In this document: positions 34,191-43,346 of the stretch, piece after piece
Position numbering within the stretch: the first letter of the stretch is position 1
Layout of the letters: each line of letters opens with the position of its first letter
Assembly: GCA_900540375.1 (NCBI GenBank)
Contig: UQFS01000010.1
Location: forward strand, 36,047 to 100,046
Length of the DNA stretch: 64,000 nt
Direction of reading: 5' to 3'
DNA from: an uncultured Prevotella sp.
GTDB lineage: Bacteria > Bacteroidota > Bacteroidia > Bacteroidales > Bacteroidaceae
The notes under the pieces: model-generated
Seen by the model: only the letters and a program-made list of their open reading frames with translations
Databases searched by the model: none
Told to the model about the DNA's origin: nothing
Position numbers and translations under genes: made by a program

Positions 34191-34250
34191 TTCCTTCAAT
34201 ATCGTTGATTTGTTCCTTCAATATCGTGGATCATTTTTCAATATCGTGGT
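34191..34250. repeat. Short tandem repeat of TTCAATATCGTKG
   Basis: Three copies of TTCAATATCGT(T/G)GAT-like sequence with ~22-25-nt spacing lie between the terminator and the stop of the mannose-1-phosphate guanylyltransferase gene. Confidence 0.7.
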
Positions 34251-34259
34251 GCAATGGCG

Positions 34260-35351
34260 CTAAACATATTTCTCGCCCTTCTTCAGCGCCACCTCATTGA
34301 CATACTTGCGGATGAGGGCCGAAGAGTCTTCTTTCTTGCAGATGAGCAGCACATTGTCCTTTTCAGCCACGATGAAACCATCAAGACCGCTGATCACACC
34401 CAGCCGGTCTTTCGGCAACTTGATGATATTGTGGTGACTGTTTTCAATCATCACGTCGGAGCCCACCACCACGTTGTCGTCGCCGGACTTCTGCTGTGAC
34501 TCATACATACTATGCCATGTACCCAAGTCGGCCCAGCCAAAGCTGCAGCGCATCACATACACGTGCTCAGCCTTCTCCAGTATGGCTGACTCGATGCTCA
34601 GGTTGGGATAAGAGGGAAAATGCTCCAGCATATAGCTCTCCTCCTGTTCAGGAGAGGCATAGAAGTTGATGTTGTCAAGTTGTCTGAGCACCACGGGCAG
34701 CTGCCTGGTCAGTTCTTCCCACGTCGTCTTCACGCTGACGAAAAACATGCCGGTGTTCCAATAAAACTCACCGCTGTCCATAAACACCTGCGCAAACTGC
34801 CGCTCGGGCTTCTCGGTAAACGATTTCACGGTGTAGAAGCCTTCCTCCACGGGATCGCCCAGCTGGATATAGCCATAGCCCGGTTCCGGCCGTGTCGGCT
34901 TAACGCCCATGACCAGAAAGCCCTCATGCGCAGAGACAAAGGCAAAGCCATCGTGGACATTGCGCTCGAAAGCAGCCTCGTCCATCACAGCCTGATCGGA
35001 AGGCACCGTGACGATATTGGCCTTGGCATCCTCGCGCGCGATGCGATAGGCAGCCCAAGCCAAGCTCGGCGCTGTATTGCGCTGCACGGGTTCTGCAAGG
35101 ATATGGTCGCGCGCCACCTCGGGCAACTGCTCGCGCACCAGGTCGACATAGTCGATGTTTGTACTGACAAAGATATGCCCGGGAGTCACAAGCTTAGCCA
35201 TACGGTCGTAAGTCTGCTGCAACTGTGTGCGTCCGGTACCAAAAAAGTCAATGAACTGTTTGGGATAGGACGCTCGGCTGTAAGGCCATAAACGCTGTCC
35301 CTTACCGCCCGCCAAAATCAAACAGTAGTCGTTGTCACTTCTTGTCGTCAT
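34260..35351 (-). CDS. Mannose-1-phosphate guanylyltransferase
   Basis: This enzyme makes GDP-mannose from mannose-1-phosphate and GTP for polysaccharide and glycoprotein synthesis. The nucleotide-binding signature LAGGKGQRLWPYSRASYPKQF is present at the N-terminus (~14-34), as well as EPVQRNTAPSLAWAA (~82), GYGYIQLG (~158) and FYWNTGMFF (~197). At 363 residues it is the single-domain form, lacking the C-terminal mannose-6-phosphate isomerase cupin found in ManC/AlgA. It is monocistronic and divergent from the pyridoxal kinase gene across 268 nt. Confidence 0.93.
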   Translation of the reverse strand: MTTRSDNDYCLILAGGKGQRLWPYSRASYPKQFIDFFGTGRTQLQQTYDRMAKLVTPGHIFVSTNIDYVDLVREQLPEVARDHILAEPVQRNTAPSLAWAAYRIAREDAKANIVTVPSDQAVMDEAAFERNVHDGFAFVSAHEGFLVMGVKPTRPEPGYGYIQLGDPVEEGFYTVKSFTEKPERQFAQVFMDSGEFYWNTGMFFVSVKTTWEELTRQLPVVLRQLDNINFYASPEQEESYMLEHFPSYPNLSIESAILEKAEHVYVMRCSFGWADLGTWHSMYESQQKSGDDNVVVGSDVMIENSHHNIIKLPKDRLGVISGLDGFIVAEKDNVLLICKKEDSSALIRKYVNEVALKKGEKYV

Positions 35352-35591
35352 GTTTCTTTAGGGTATAAGATTTAAATTCTTGTACGAAATTACGATTTAT
35401 CTTTGAGACCACAAAACGTTTTACACTCTTTTTGTGTATTTTAATCATCGTGTCCATTGTGCACGTTCACATTTTCGCAACTCCTTTTTTTCCTTATTTC
35501 CAATCATTGGCATTTAGGCGACAACCTTCGTCATTTATCATCTCCACAGAACTTTTCGCAGCTTTTACTTTCCTATCTTTATAGTTTTTAC

Positions 35592-35600
35592 TACCTTTGC
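35592..35600 (+). promoter_or_regulatory. -7 promoter box for the pyridoxal kinase gene
   Basis: TACCTTTGC matches TAnnTTTG, 19 nt upstream of the ATG at 35620. Confidence 0.6.
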
Positions 35601-35619
35601 ACTGTATTTCATCGATGAT

Positions 35620-36444
35620 ATGAACAAGAAACAGATACTTCTGATCAACGACATGGCAGGCTATGGCAAGGTGGCCACGGCAGCCATGCTTCCCATCCTT
35701 TCTTATATGGGGCTCCCCACCTATAACCTGCCTACCGCTTTGGTAAGCAATACGCTGGACTATGGCAAGTTCAACATTCTTGACACCACCGACTACATCC
35801 AAGGCGTTTTTCCAGTTTGGAAGGAGCTGGGCTTTAGCTTCGATGCCATCGCCACGGGCTTCATCGCTTCTGAGCGACAGGCCGAGATCGTCTCGGCATA
35901 CTGCAAGCAGGAGGCAGCCCACGGCACGACGATATTCGTAGACCCTATCATGGGCGACGAAGGAAAACTGTACAATGGTGTGACGCCGGCCACCATCCGG
36001 AGCATGCTGGAGATGATCGCTGTGGCTGACCTGATCTTCCCCAACCACACCGAGGCCTGTTATCTCACGGACAGCGAGTACCATGCCGAAGGCGTCAGCA
36101 AGCAGGAGGCACACACGCTGCTTGACAAGCTGCACGCCACAGGCGCCAAATCAGTACTCATCACCTCCATTTCCGTTGAGGGGCAGCACTGCGTGGCCGG
36201 ATACAACGACCAGCGGGGAGAATATTTCCTGCTGCCCTACACCGAGATACCGGTGCACTTCCCCGGCACGGGCGACATCTTCTCGGCTGTGCTGATCGGC
36301 AACCTGCTCAACGGTAAATCGCTGCGACTCTCCACCCGCATCGCCATGGACGCTGTATACCGGCTCATCGACCTCAATAAGAACAATGCCGACAAGAACC
36401 GCGGCATACCCTTGGAAAACTATCTCAACGTATTGGATGAGTAA
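35620..36444 (+). CDS. Pyridoxal/pyridoxamine kinase (PfkB-related, PdxK/PdxY type)
   Basis: The enzyme phosphorylates B6 vitamers in the salvage route to PLP. The 274-residue protein shows the ribokinase-like fold: INDMAGYGKVATAAMLP (~8-24) at the N-terminus, FVDPIMGDEGKLYNG (~105), FPNHTEACYLT (~135), and the anion-hole/catalytic region FPGTGDIFSAVLIG (~210) with the catalytic Asp. It shares the strand with the AspT-like transporter gene, which begins 54 nt downstream. Confidence 0.92.
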   Translation: MNKKQILLINDMAGYGKVATAAMLPILSYMGLPTYNLPTALVSNTLDYGKFNILDTTDYIQGVFPVWKELGFSFDAIATGFIASERQAEIVSAYCKQEAAHGTTIFVDPIMGDEGKLYNGVTPATIRSMLEMIAVADLIFPNHTEACYLTDSEYHAEGVSKQEAHTLLDKLHATGAKSVLITSISVEGQHCVAGYNDQRGEYFLLPYTEIPVHFPGTGDIFSAVLIGNLLNGKSLRLSTRIAMDAVYRLIDLNKNNADKNRGIPLENYLNVLDE

Positions 36445-36498
36445 TCCCCACTGTTGTGAAATACAAGAAGACTTCAAGTATACAATGTTGTAAATAAC

Positions 36499-38163
36499 AT
36501 GGACTGGTTTACTTCTCTCTTTTCTGTTCATTCCTCGATACAGACTGTTGTCATTATCTCCTTGATCATTGCGGCAGGTCTGGCTTTGGGCAAGATACGT
36601 GTCATGGGCATCTCGCTGGGCATCGCCTTCGTGTTTTTCGTGGGCATCGTGGCCGGCAATATCGGCATGTCCATCGACAAGGTGACGCTCGACTACGCCG
36701 AGACGCTCGGCCTGTCGATGTTTGTCTATTGCCTGGGGCTGCATGTGGGCCCCAACTTCTTCGGATCGCTGCGCCATGAGGGTATGATGCTCAACGTGTG
36801 GAGCTTGGCCGTGATCATCTTAGGCACCGCTTTTGCCTTGGTGCTCTCGCCGTTGACGGGTATCAGCATACCGGTGATGACGGGTCTGCTCTGCGGTGCC
36901 ACGACCAATACACCTGCCCTTGGTGCCGCCACGCAGGCACTGGTTCACGCCGGACTTCCCAGCAGCGACACGGCACTGGCCACGGCTGTCACCTATCCAC
37001 TCGGTGTGGTCGGTGTGATCATCGCTATGGTTCTTATCCGTAAGTTCTTCGTGAAACCGGCTGATCTCGAAGTCAAGAAACTCAGTGACGACAACCATAC
37101 CTATATCGCACAGTTCAATGCTATCAACCCGGCCATCATCGGCCGCACGATCCAGCAGATCGCTCAGATGACCCACGTGAAGTTTATCATCTCACGCATC
37201 TGGCGCGGCAAGCAGGTGCTCGTACCGGTGGCAACGACAGAACTGCACGTCAACGACAAGCTGCTCGTCGTCACCAACAAAGAGGACGAGCAGGCCATGA
37301 CGCTGCTCTTCGGAAAGAAAGAAAACGATCAGGACTGGAACAAGGAGGACATCGACTGGAACGCCATCGACGCCAACGTAGAGAGCCGCGTATGCGTCAT
37401 CACACGTCCCTCGCTCAACGGCAAGCACCTCGGTGCACTGCACATGCGGCAGGCTTATGGTGTCAACGTCAGCCGCGTGATCCGTGGCGACATCAAGCTG
37501 CTGGCCAGCGATGACCTGCGACTGGAATACGGCGACCGCATCACTATCGTGGGCAAACACGAGAATCTCGACAACGCTGAGCATTTCTTCGGCAACTCGG
37601 TCAAGACATTGGAGGAGCCAAACATCGGCAGCATCTTCCTCGGCATTGTACTGGGTCTCATTCTCGGCTCCATTCCACTCAGTTTGCCAGGCATGGAGTC
37701 ACCGATCCGCCTGGGCATTGCTGGTGGTCCGATCATCATGGGCATCATCGTCGGAGCCCTCGGTCCCCGTCTCCACCTCATCTCTTATACGACACGCTCG
37801 GCCAGTCTCATGCTCCGCAAGTTGGGACTGAGCATCTATCTGGCCTGCTTGGGACTCGATGCCGGCAGGGACTTCCTATCCACAGTCATCAAGCCTGAGG
37901 GTCTCGCCTGGGTGGGCATTGGCTTCCTCATCACGCTCGTGCCTATCCTCATCATCGGCGTCATCGCTCTCAAAGCCCATCGCTACGACTTCGGAACCAT
38001 TTGTGGCATTCTCTGCGGCAGCATGGCGAACCCGATGGCACTGGGCTACGCCAACGATACGCTCAAAGGCGACACGGCAAGCATCTCCTACGCTTCGGTC
38101 TATCCCTTGGGCATGTTCATCCGAGTGGTCATCGCGCAGATGATCATCATGTTCTTTGTTTAG
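36499..38163 (+). CDS. AspT/YidE-like transporter with two TrkA-C domains
   Basis: The 554-residue membrane protein has the architecture of the aspartate:alanine exchanger family. Two AspT/YidE/YbjL membrane halves (helices ~15-180 and ~380-554) flank a cytoplasmic region with two RCK/TrkA-C-like modules (~200-285 and ~295-370, e.g. HVNDKLLVVTNKED, LEYGDRITIVGKHENL). The signature GLLCGATTNTPALGAAT (~131) and its counterpart GILCGSMANPMALGYAN (~509) are inverted-topology pore loops. The substrate in Bacteroidota is undetermined; dicarboxylates or amino acids are likely. It is 54 nt downstream of the pyridoxal kinase. Confidence 0.9.
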   Translation: MDWFTSLFSVHSSIQTVVIISLIIAAGLALGKIRVMGISLGIAFVFFVGIVAGNIGMSIDKVTLDYAETLGLSMFVYCLGLHVGPNFFGSLRHEGMMLNVWSLAVIILGTAFALVLSPLTGISIPVMTGLLCGATTNTPALGAATQALVHAGLPSSDTALATAVTYPLGVVGVIIAMVLIRKFFVKPADLEVKKLSDDNHTYIAQFNAINPAIIGRTIQQIAQMTHVKFIISRIWRGKQVLVPVATTELHVNDKLLVVTNKEDEQAMTLLFGKKENDQDWNKEDIDWNAIDANVESRVCVITRPSLNGKHLGALHMRQAYGVNVSRVIRGDIKLLASDDLRLEYGDRITIVGKHENLDNAEHFFGNSVKTLEEPNIGSIFLGIVLGLILGSIPLSLPGMESPIRLGIAGGPIIMGIIVGALGPRLHLISYTTRSASLMLRKLGLSIYLACLGLDAGRDFLSTVIKPEGLAWVGIGFLITLVPILIIGVIALKAHRYDFGTICGILCGSMANPMALGYANDTLKGDTASISYASVYPLGMFIRVVIAQMIIMFFV

Positions 38164-38371
38164 GACTGCATGAGCGGTCCGGACTCCCTTTCAAAACGTG
38201 CCGGCTCCCTGTCCGACACGTAGAATAATCATGACAAAACAGCTTCATCCTGAACTTGCAATCCAGAGAGGCCAAAAAGAAGAAATCGACTGCTTCGCCT
38301 CAAAATTCCATAGTGAAATGATGAAAAAAGCTTGTTGATTGTGTCAAACTACCGAGATGACACGGTCAAAG

Positions 38372-38597
38372 AGCCGAGATGACATCATGAAAAAGGTACT
38401 TTGAGGAAAAATTCTCTAGAGAATTTTTCCTCAAAGTACCTTTTTGATTTTAATAGATTTTAGAGTTTTATTATAACAGTCTATGTTTCAGTGTTTTATA
38501 AAAATCCCGAAAATTCGCAAAAATCAGCCCAAAGAACATCTTGTTTCAGAAAATCGCCGTTATGAGCGCGGAAAAATGTCAGTTTAGCGGACAAAAG
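38372..38597 (+). repeat. Structured intergenic element, copy B (56-bp perfect palindrome)
   Basis: Positions 38390-38445 are a perfect 56-bp palindrome with core TTCTCTAGAGAA. The element aligns with the reverse complement of 5646-5872 almost without gaps. The CGAAAATTCGCAAAAA block lies at the same distance from the centre, and the end block GTCAGTTTAGCGGACAAAA is conserved. The stem differs from copy A at GAGG/CCTC versus GACC/GGTC, changes that keep pairing on both sides. Confidence 0.85.
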
Positions 38598-38698
38598 ATC
38601 ACGTGAGCATCAAAAACGCAACAAAGAGAGACGACTGCGAGTTATAACATCCGCTATTAGTTAATATACGTTAGAAAACTGTTATTTTTCTCTGGAAA

Positions 38699-38731
38699 TT
38701 TGTTACTTTGGAAAATAAACACTATCTTTGC
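38699..38731 (+). promoter_or_regulatory. Promoter of the thioredoxin-lipoprotein gene
   Basis: TTTG (38699), 20 nt, TATCTTTGC (38723-38731). It lies 26 nt upstream of the ATG at 38758 and supports that start. Confidence 0.75.
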
Positions 38732-38757
38732 ACTGTTTTCCAAAGGAAAGTAAATAT

Positions 38758-39276
38758 ATGAGTAAAAGTTCAACCATGCTGTCGCTCTTATTTTTGCTTT
38801 CGATGACCCTCAGCATCTCATGCACGGGCAAGACCTCACAGCCCGGCGGTCAGAAGAGCAGCCACGCCAACGCGCAAGAGCAAACAGCAACAAAGAAAAA
38901 GGAGAAAAAGAATATGGAAGTAAAGGAGTTAACAACACAGGAGTTCAAGGAGAAGGTGATGAACTACGACGTACATCCCAAGGAGTGGGTGTTTGAAGGT
39001 GACAAACCGGTGATCATCGACTTCTATGCCACCTGGTGCGGTCCCTGCAAGGCTACTGCGCCGATCGTAGCCGACATCGCAAAGACATATGCAGGAAAGA
39101 TCGATGTATATAAGGTGGACGTGGATCAGCAGCAGGAGCTTGCCGCCACATTTGGCATCCGCTCCATTCCTACGATCCTCTTCATCCCGAAGCAGGGTGA
39201 TCCACAGGTGCAGGTGGGCGCCATGAACCGTGCGCAGTTCGACGAGGCCATCAAGGAAATTCTCCTCCCGGAATAA
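38758..39276 (+). CDS. Thioredoxin-fold lipoprotein
   Basis: The start at MSKSSTML gives 172 residues. A lipoprotein signal ends in the lipobox LSISC (Cys ~22), followed by a flexible Gln/Lys-rich linker. The thioredoxin domain (~65-172) has the redox motif ATWCGPCKATAP and the cis-Pro loop IRSIPTILFI. It should sit in the periplasm attached to a membrane and reduce or exchange disulfides. A MarR-type regulator follows after only 14 nt, so the two are co-transcribed. DsbD, a possible electron donor, is encoded 2 kb away on the other strand. Confidence 0.9.
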   Translation: MSKSSTMLSLLFLLSMTLSISCTGKTSQPGGQKSSHANAQEQTATKKKEKKNMEVKELTTQEFKEKVMNYDVHPKEWVFEGDKPVIIDFYATWCGPCKATAPIVADIAKTYAGKIDVYKVDVDQQQELAATFGIRSIPTILFIPKQGDPQVQVGAMNRAQFDEAIKEILLPE

Positions 39277-39290
39277 TCCGTTGCGCAACG

Positions 39291-39647
39291 ATGGAAACAG
39301 AATGTATCTGTAGACTCCGGAAGATCTACAAGGCCATCACGGCTTTTGAGACGCAGGTGGAGGCATCATTAGGCGTGAATATCAACGCGATGATGCTCCT
39401 CTGCCTGCTCTCGGAGAAAGAGAATCTCTCTGCCGGCGAGATTGCCGACGAGATGGGTCTCACCCGATCCAACGCCTCGAAGGTCATCGCCTCGCTGGAG
39501 AAGAGTGGCAGCATCCGTCGCCGCATCTGCAAGGAGGACGGCCGCAGCATGCGGTTTCATCTGACCAAGCAAGGTGAGGAGCTTCTTGAGCATGTCCATT
39601 GCGACAGCCTGCAACTGCCGGAAGGACTCAGGAAAATCGTAGAATAA
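39291..39647 (+). CDS. MarR family transcriptional regulator
   Basis: A small winged-helix regulator of 118 residues, shorter than typical MarR (~140). The DNA-binding part is clear: LSAGEIADEMGLTRSNASKVIASLEKSGSIRRR (~48-80), then the wing with a GRSMRFHLTKQGEELL stretch. The N-terminus METECICRL contains a CxC pair, and a further Cys lies at CKEDGRS. Together with its coupling to a thioredoxin lipoprotein gene, this makes thiol or oxidant sensing plausible but unproven. Confidence 0.85.
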   Translation: METECICRLRKIYKAITAFETQVEASLGVNINAMMLLCLLSEKENLSAGEIADEMGLTRSNASKVIASLEKSGSIRRRICKEDGRSMRFHLTKQGEELLEHVHCDSLQLPEGLRKIVE

Positions 39648-39652
39648 AAAAA

Positions 39653-39702
39653 GCTCACCCTGTCAACAGCTTTGATGGCTGTTGACAGGGTGAGCCTTTT
39701 TT
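39653..39702. terminator. Strong bidirectional terminator between the MarR and CyuA-type genes
   Basis: An 18-bp perfect stem (39653-39670 / 39678-39695) with a 7-nt loop is flanked by an A-run and a T-run. It lies 5 nt after the MarR stop and 18 nt after the convergent gene's stop. Confidence 0.92.
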
Positions 39703-39719
39703 ATAAAATGAAACTGCTT

Positions 39720-41015
39720 TTAGCACCCGCCTTTGTGCGTCATGATGTTGAGCACCATGTCGTCGGTGGAGCACATGGCTTCCTTGCCGATGCTGGTGAG
39801 GTTGTGGATGCTCTTGTCCACGTCCTCGTCGATGATACCCTCGGCGGCGGTGACATGCTCGCCCTCCATGCTCAGCAAAGCAGAGAGCAAGGCTGAGGAC
39901 ACACCGGAGCAAATCTTGATCGAGCAGCTCGGCTTCGCACCGTCGCAGATCATACCCGTGAGGTTGGCAATCATGTTCTTCACGGCATGACAGACACGCG
40001 TGTAGTCGCCACCCATCAAATAGACGATGCCACAGCTGGAGCCAATACTGGCCACCACACAACCGCAGAGCGCACTGAGTTTGCCAAGGCTCTGCTTGAT
40101 ATAGATGGCCGTGAGATGCGAGAGCGTCAGTGCACGGATGAGCTCCTCCTCGGTATTCTCGTTCTCCTCAGCATACACGGCGACAGGGTTGGTCGCGCAG
40201 ATGCCCTGGTTGCCCGAACCGGAGTTGGACATCACCGGAATCATGGCGCCACCCATACGTGCGTCGCAAGCTAAGGCCGTCTCGGAGATGATATGCGAGA
40301 AGATCGTCTTGCCGAAGATGCCATGGCTCAAAGGACGGTCGATGGTCTTACCCAAGCAGTGACCGTAATTGCCCTTCTTGCTTTCCTCGGCTGCACGGAT
40401 ATTATAGTCACGTGTTTGAAGGATGAAACGGATATCGTCGAGCGGTGCTGTGGTGGCAAAGTCCCACACCATGCGCAAGGTCAACTGCACCTCTTTCTCA
40501 TCGGCACTGCCGCCAAGACAAGCCCGCTTGTCCAAGAGCACCTTGCTACAGGCTTCCTCATAGACAAAATTGGTGTGGCCGCCGGCAATGATCGCCGTGG
40601 CCTTGTCACCGTCAGCCTCGCAGGTCACCTCGATATAGAGTTTCTCTGTGATGTTCTCTTTGAGTTGGATGTCGATATGATCGCCCGCGATATATTTTTT
40701 CCCCTCCTCCAGGATGTCCGGCGTCAGGTCGCGCAGCACCTCCAACTGATATTTGCTCTTGCCGCAGAGCGCGCCGAGCGCAATGGCAATGGGCAGTCCG
40801 ATCATACCCGTACCGGGAATGCCTACTCCCATTGCGTTTTTCAGCATGTTGGCACTCAGCAGCACAGAGATATGCGACGGGCGCTTGCCCAAGTCCTCCG
40901 TGGCTCTTGCGGTACAGAGGGCCACGGCCATTGGCTCTGTACAGCCAATGGCGGGGACGACCTCTTTTTTTATGAGAGAGATAATGGAATGATTGAGTTC
41001 GCTGTTGTTATTCAT
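39720..41015 (-). CDS. L-cysteine desulfidase family protein (UPF0597/YhaM, CyuA-like)
   Basis: Members are iron-sulfur enzymes related to serine dehydratase. They break L-cysteine into pyruvate, ammonia and sulfide, or act on D-serine-type substrates. The 431-residue protein shows the family motifs AIGCTEPMAVAL (~22-33), GIPGTGMIGLPIAIALGA (~64), NSGSGNQGI (~271) and GDGAKPSC-like ICDGAKPSCSIKI (~364), where cysteines likely hold the cluster. It is 53 nt downstream of dsbD on the same strand and ends at a strong terminator. Desulfidase activity is assigned by family, not shown. Confidence 0.88.
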   Translation of the reverse strand: MNNNSELNHSIISLIKKEVVPAIGCTEPMAVALCTARATEDLGKRPSHISVLLSANMLKNAMGVGIPGTGMIGLPIAIALGALCGKSKYQLEVLRDLTPDILEEGKKYIAGDHIDIQLKENITEKLYIEVTCEADGDKATAIIAGGHTNFVYEEACSKVLLDKRACLGGSADEKEVQLTLRMVWDFATTAPLDDIRFILQTRDYNIRAAEESKKGNYGHCLGKTIDRPLSHGIFGKTIFSHIISETALACDARMGGAMIPVMSNSGSGNQGICATNPVAVYAEENENTEEELIRALTLSHLTAIYIKQSLGKLSALCGCVVASIGSSCGIVYLMGGDYTRVCHAVKNMIANLTGMICDGAKPSCSIKICSGVSSALLSALLSMEGEHVTAAEGIIDEDVDKSIHNLTSIGKEAMCSTDDMVLNIMTHKGGC

Positions 41016-41068
41016 AGTACATAAGCATCAATGAGCTGAGAAACACTGTAGCCCCGAAGGGCCACAGC

Positions 41069-43213
41069 TTATTTTCCGGCTTTGTAGTTGTCAAGACCCT
41101 TCTGCAGGAAGTCGAGATAAGCGGGTACATCCTCCTTATAGCTGAATGAGCCACTGAGCGGATTGCCCTCATTGTCGACCGTGACATAGAAAGGCTGGGC
41201 ATTAGCGCCGAACTTATGACTTTGAAGATAGCTCCACTTGTCACCGACGGTGCGCAGGGTGCGGTGCTGTCCGTTGTCGTTGACCTCTATCGGTTTCGGC
41301 AGCGGTGTCTTGTCATCGACGTAGAGAGAGATGAGCACATAGTCTTTCTCAAGTTTGTCAGCCACCTGAGGATCAGTCCAAACAGAGGCCTCCATCTTGC
41401 GGCAGTTGACGCAACCATAACCCGTGAAGTCGAGCATCACCGGTTTACCTAAAGCCTTGGCAGCTGCCATACCTTCTTCGTAGTTCTTGTATTGAGCCTC
41501 AACGGTCTTCGTGTTAAGGTTGAAGTCCTGAGTGTTCATGGGTGGAGCAAAAGCCGAAACCGCCTTGCAGGGAGCACCCCACAGGCCCGGCAGCATGTAG
41601 ACGGCGAAGGCGATGGAGCACAAGCCAAGCATCACGGCAGGGACAGGCATGGGGCGGTTGAGCCCGCCACCGATCTCGTCGCTGCGGAACTTCAGCCAGC
41701 CAACCAGATAGCAGCCCAAAGCCAGGAAGATGACAATCCAAAGAGAGAGGAACACCTCACGGTCGAGAATGTGCCAACCATAGGCCAGGTCTGCCACACT
41801 GAGGAACTTCAGCGAGAAGGCAAGCTCGACGAAGCCGAGTACCACCTTGATTTGATTCATCCACGAACCGCTCTTCGGACTCTTCTTCATCAGTGTGGGG
41901 AACATGGCAAAGAGCGAGAACGGGATGGCCAAAGCCAGGGCGAAACCAAACATACCCACGGCAGGACCGACCCAGTTGCCCGATGTCACAGTCTCAACGA
42001 GCAGCAGGCCGATGATCGGCGCCGTGCAGGAGAAGCTGACGAGCACAAGGGTGAAGGCCATAAGGAAGATAGAGAGCAGCCCCGTCGTCTTGCTGGCCTT
42101 GGAGTCAACGCTGTTGGCCCAGCTGTCCGGCAACTTGATTTCGAACCAGCCAAAGAAGCTCACGGCAAAGACTACCAGCAAGAGGAACAGGAAGATATTG
42201 AATACAGCATTGGTAGAAAGCGCGTTGAGCGTGTTGGGACCGAAGATCGCTGTCACGCCAATACCGAGGGCGAGATAGATGACCACAATGGAGATGCCGT
42301 AAGTAACAGCATCGCGGACACCTTTCTTCTTATCGTCTTTGGAACGTTTCAAGAAGAAGCTGACCGTCATCGGGATGATCGGCCAGATGCAGGGCATGAC
42401 AAGGGCGAGCAGTCCGCCCACGAGTCCCATGAAGAATATATATAATAAGGAGTGGTTGGCAATGTCGCCCGTACCGCCAAACTGTTGCAGTTGCTTGATC
42501 ACCGGACGCCAGAGCATGTCTTTGTCGGCGCTGGAGAGTGAGGCACTGGCAGCGGCGGCAGCCTGAGCTGCGGAGTCAGCCTGCAGTTTGGCAAGCGAGT
42601 CAGCTTTGAGTTGCTCCAATGCTGTGGCAGCTTCGGGATCGCCTTCCTGAGCCTTGAGCATCAGAGCCTGCTCCTGAGCAGACATAGGAGCGCCGGGCTG
42701 AGCACCCGTTGCTGTGGCCGATGCTGCGGCAGCGGTCTTTGCTGCAGCAGCGTCGACGGCAGGACTCTTGCCCGAGTGTTTAAACTCCACATCACTGGGC
42801 GGCATACAGTTCTGGTCGTTACAGGCGCCATAAGTCAGATAAGCGTCGATGGAATATGTGGGCTTGGTGAACTTGATCTTCTGCACAAACTGTACGCTAT
42901 TCTCGAAATAACGCAGTTTCATGTCGAAGAGTTTATCGAATGTAGAAATCTCATGCCCCACGGCCTTCAACTTGCCGACGAGCTGCACGCCGTCGAGTTT
43001 GTTGACATTAAAAGTGGCGGAAATAGGTCCGTCAGCACCGAGCCCGGTGGAATAAACATGCCATCCGCTCTCGATTCTTCCGGAGAACACAATCTCAGCC
43101 TCAGCCGATCCGTTTGTCTTCAACTGGGAAGAGAACTTTACCGGGTTGAGCATTTGCGCGTTGGCCAGCAGGGTAAAGACCAGCAGCAAGGCCAGTGTCA
43201 TTGCTTTTTTCAT
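41069..43213 (-). CDS. dsbD: Thiol:disulfide interchange protein DsbD
   Basis: DsbD passes electrons from cytoplasmic thioredoxin to periplasmic thiol proteins. The 714-residue product has a signal peptide (~1-19), an N-terminal domain with the pair in YGACNDQNCMPP (~125), an Ala-rich linker (~155-235), eight or so membrane helices (~245-545) with FSCTAPIIG and VMPCIWPIIPM as the membrane cysteines, and a C-terminal thioredoxin domain with CVNC (TGYGCVNCRKM, ~615). Guanine deaminase lies upstream and the desulfidase gene downstream on the same strand. Periplasmic partners could include the thioredoxin lipoprotein at 38758. Confidence 0.93.
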   Translation of the reverse strand: MKKAMTLALLLVFTLLANAQMLNPVKFSSQLKTNGSAEAEIVFSGRIESGWHVYSTGLGADGPISATFNVNKLDGVQLVGKLKAVGHEISTFDKLFDMKLRYFENSVQFVQKIKFTKPTYSIDAYLTYGACNDQNCMPPSDVEFKHSGKSPAVDAAAAKTAAAASATATGAQPGAPMSAQEQALMLKAQEGDPEAATALEQLKADSLAKLQADSAAQAAAAASASLSSADKDMLWRPVIKQLQQFGGTGDIANHSLLYIFFMGLVGGLLALVMPCIWPIIPMTVSFFLKRSKDDKKKGVRDAVTYGISIVVIYLALGIGVTAIFGPNTLNALSTNAVFNIFLFLLLVVFAVSFFGWFEIKLPDSWANSVDSKASKTTGLLSIFLMAFTLVLVSFSCTAPIIGLLLVETVTSGNWVGPAVGMFGFALALAIPFSLFAMFPTLMKKSPKSGSWMNQIKVVLGFVELAFSLKFLSVADLAYGWHILDREVFLSLWIVIFLALGCYLVGWLKFRSDEIGGGLNRPMPVPAVMLGLCSIAFAVYMLPGLWGAPCKAVSAFAPPMNTQDFNLNTKTVEAQYKNYEEGMAAAKALGKPVMLDFTGYGCVNCRKMEASVWTDPQVADKLEKDYVLISLYVDDKTPLPKPIEVNDNGQHRTLRTVGDKWSYLQSHKFGANAQPFYVTVDNEGNPLSGSFSYKEDVPAYLDFLQKGLDNYKAGK

Positions 43214-43346
43214 TTGTAGTTTCCTAATACGATGGATATTTTCTTAATGTTCTATCTTTAATACGCTTTCATTGGCAATATGGCTACTGATCATTGGATT
43301 TATTGAGGGTTTTTAACGAATCAGTCAACGATTTCCACCGAAACGG

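Larger units (their letters stand above)
38164..38757. other. 594-bp intergenic region between the transporter and thioredoxin genes
   Basis: No protein gene is apparent. The region contains a GC-rich inverted repeat near the transporter stop (~38177-38222), a direct repeat CCGAGATGACA (38353 and 38374), the structured element described separately (38372-38597), and the promoter of the thioredoxin gene (38699-38731). Weak similarity to the other element copy begins around 38263 (CCAGAGAGG). Confidence 0.7.
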
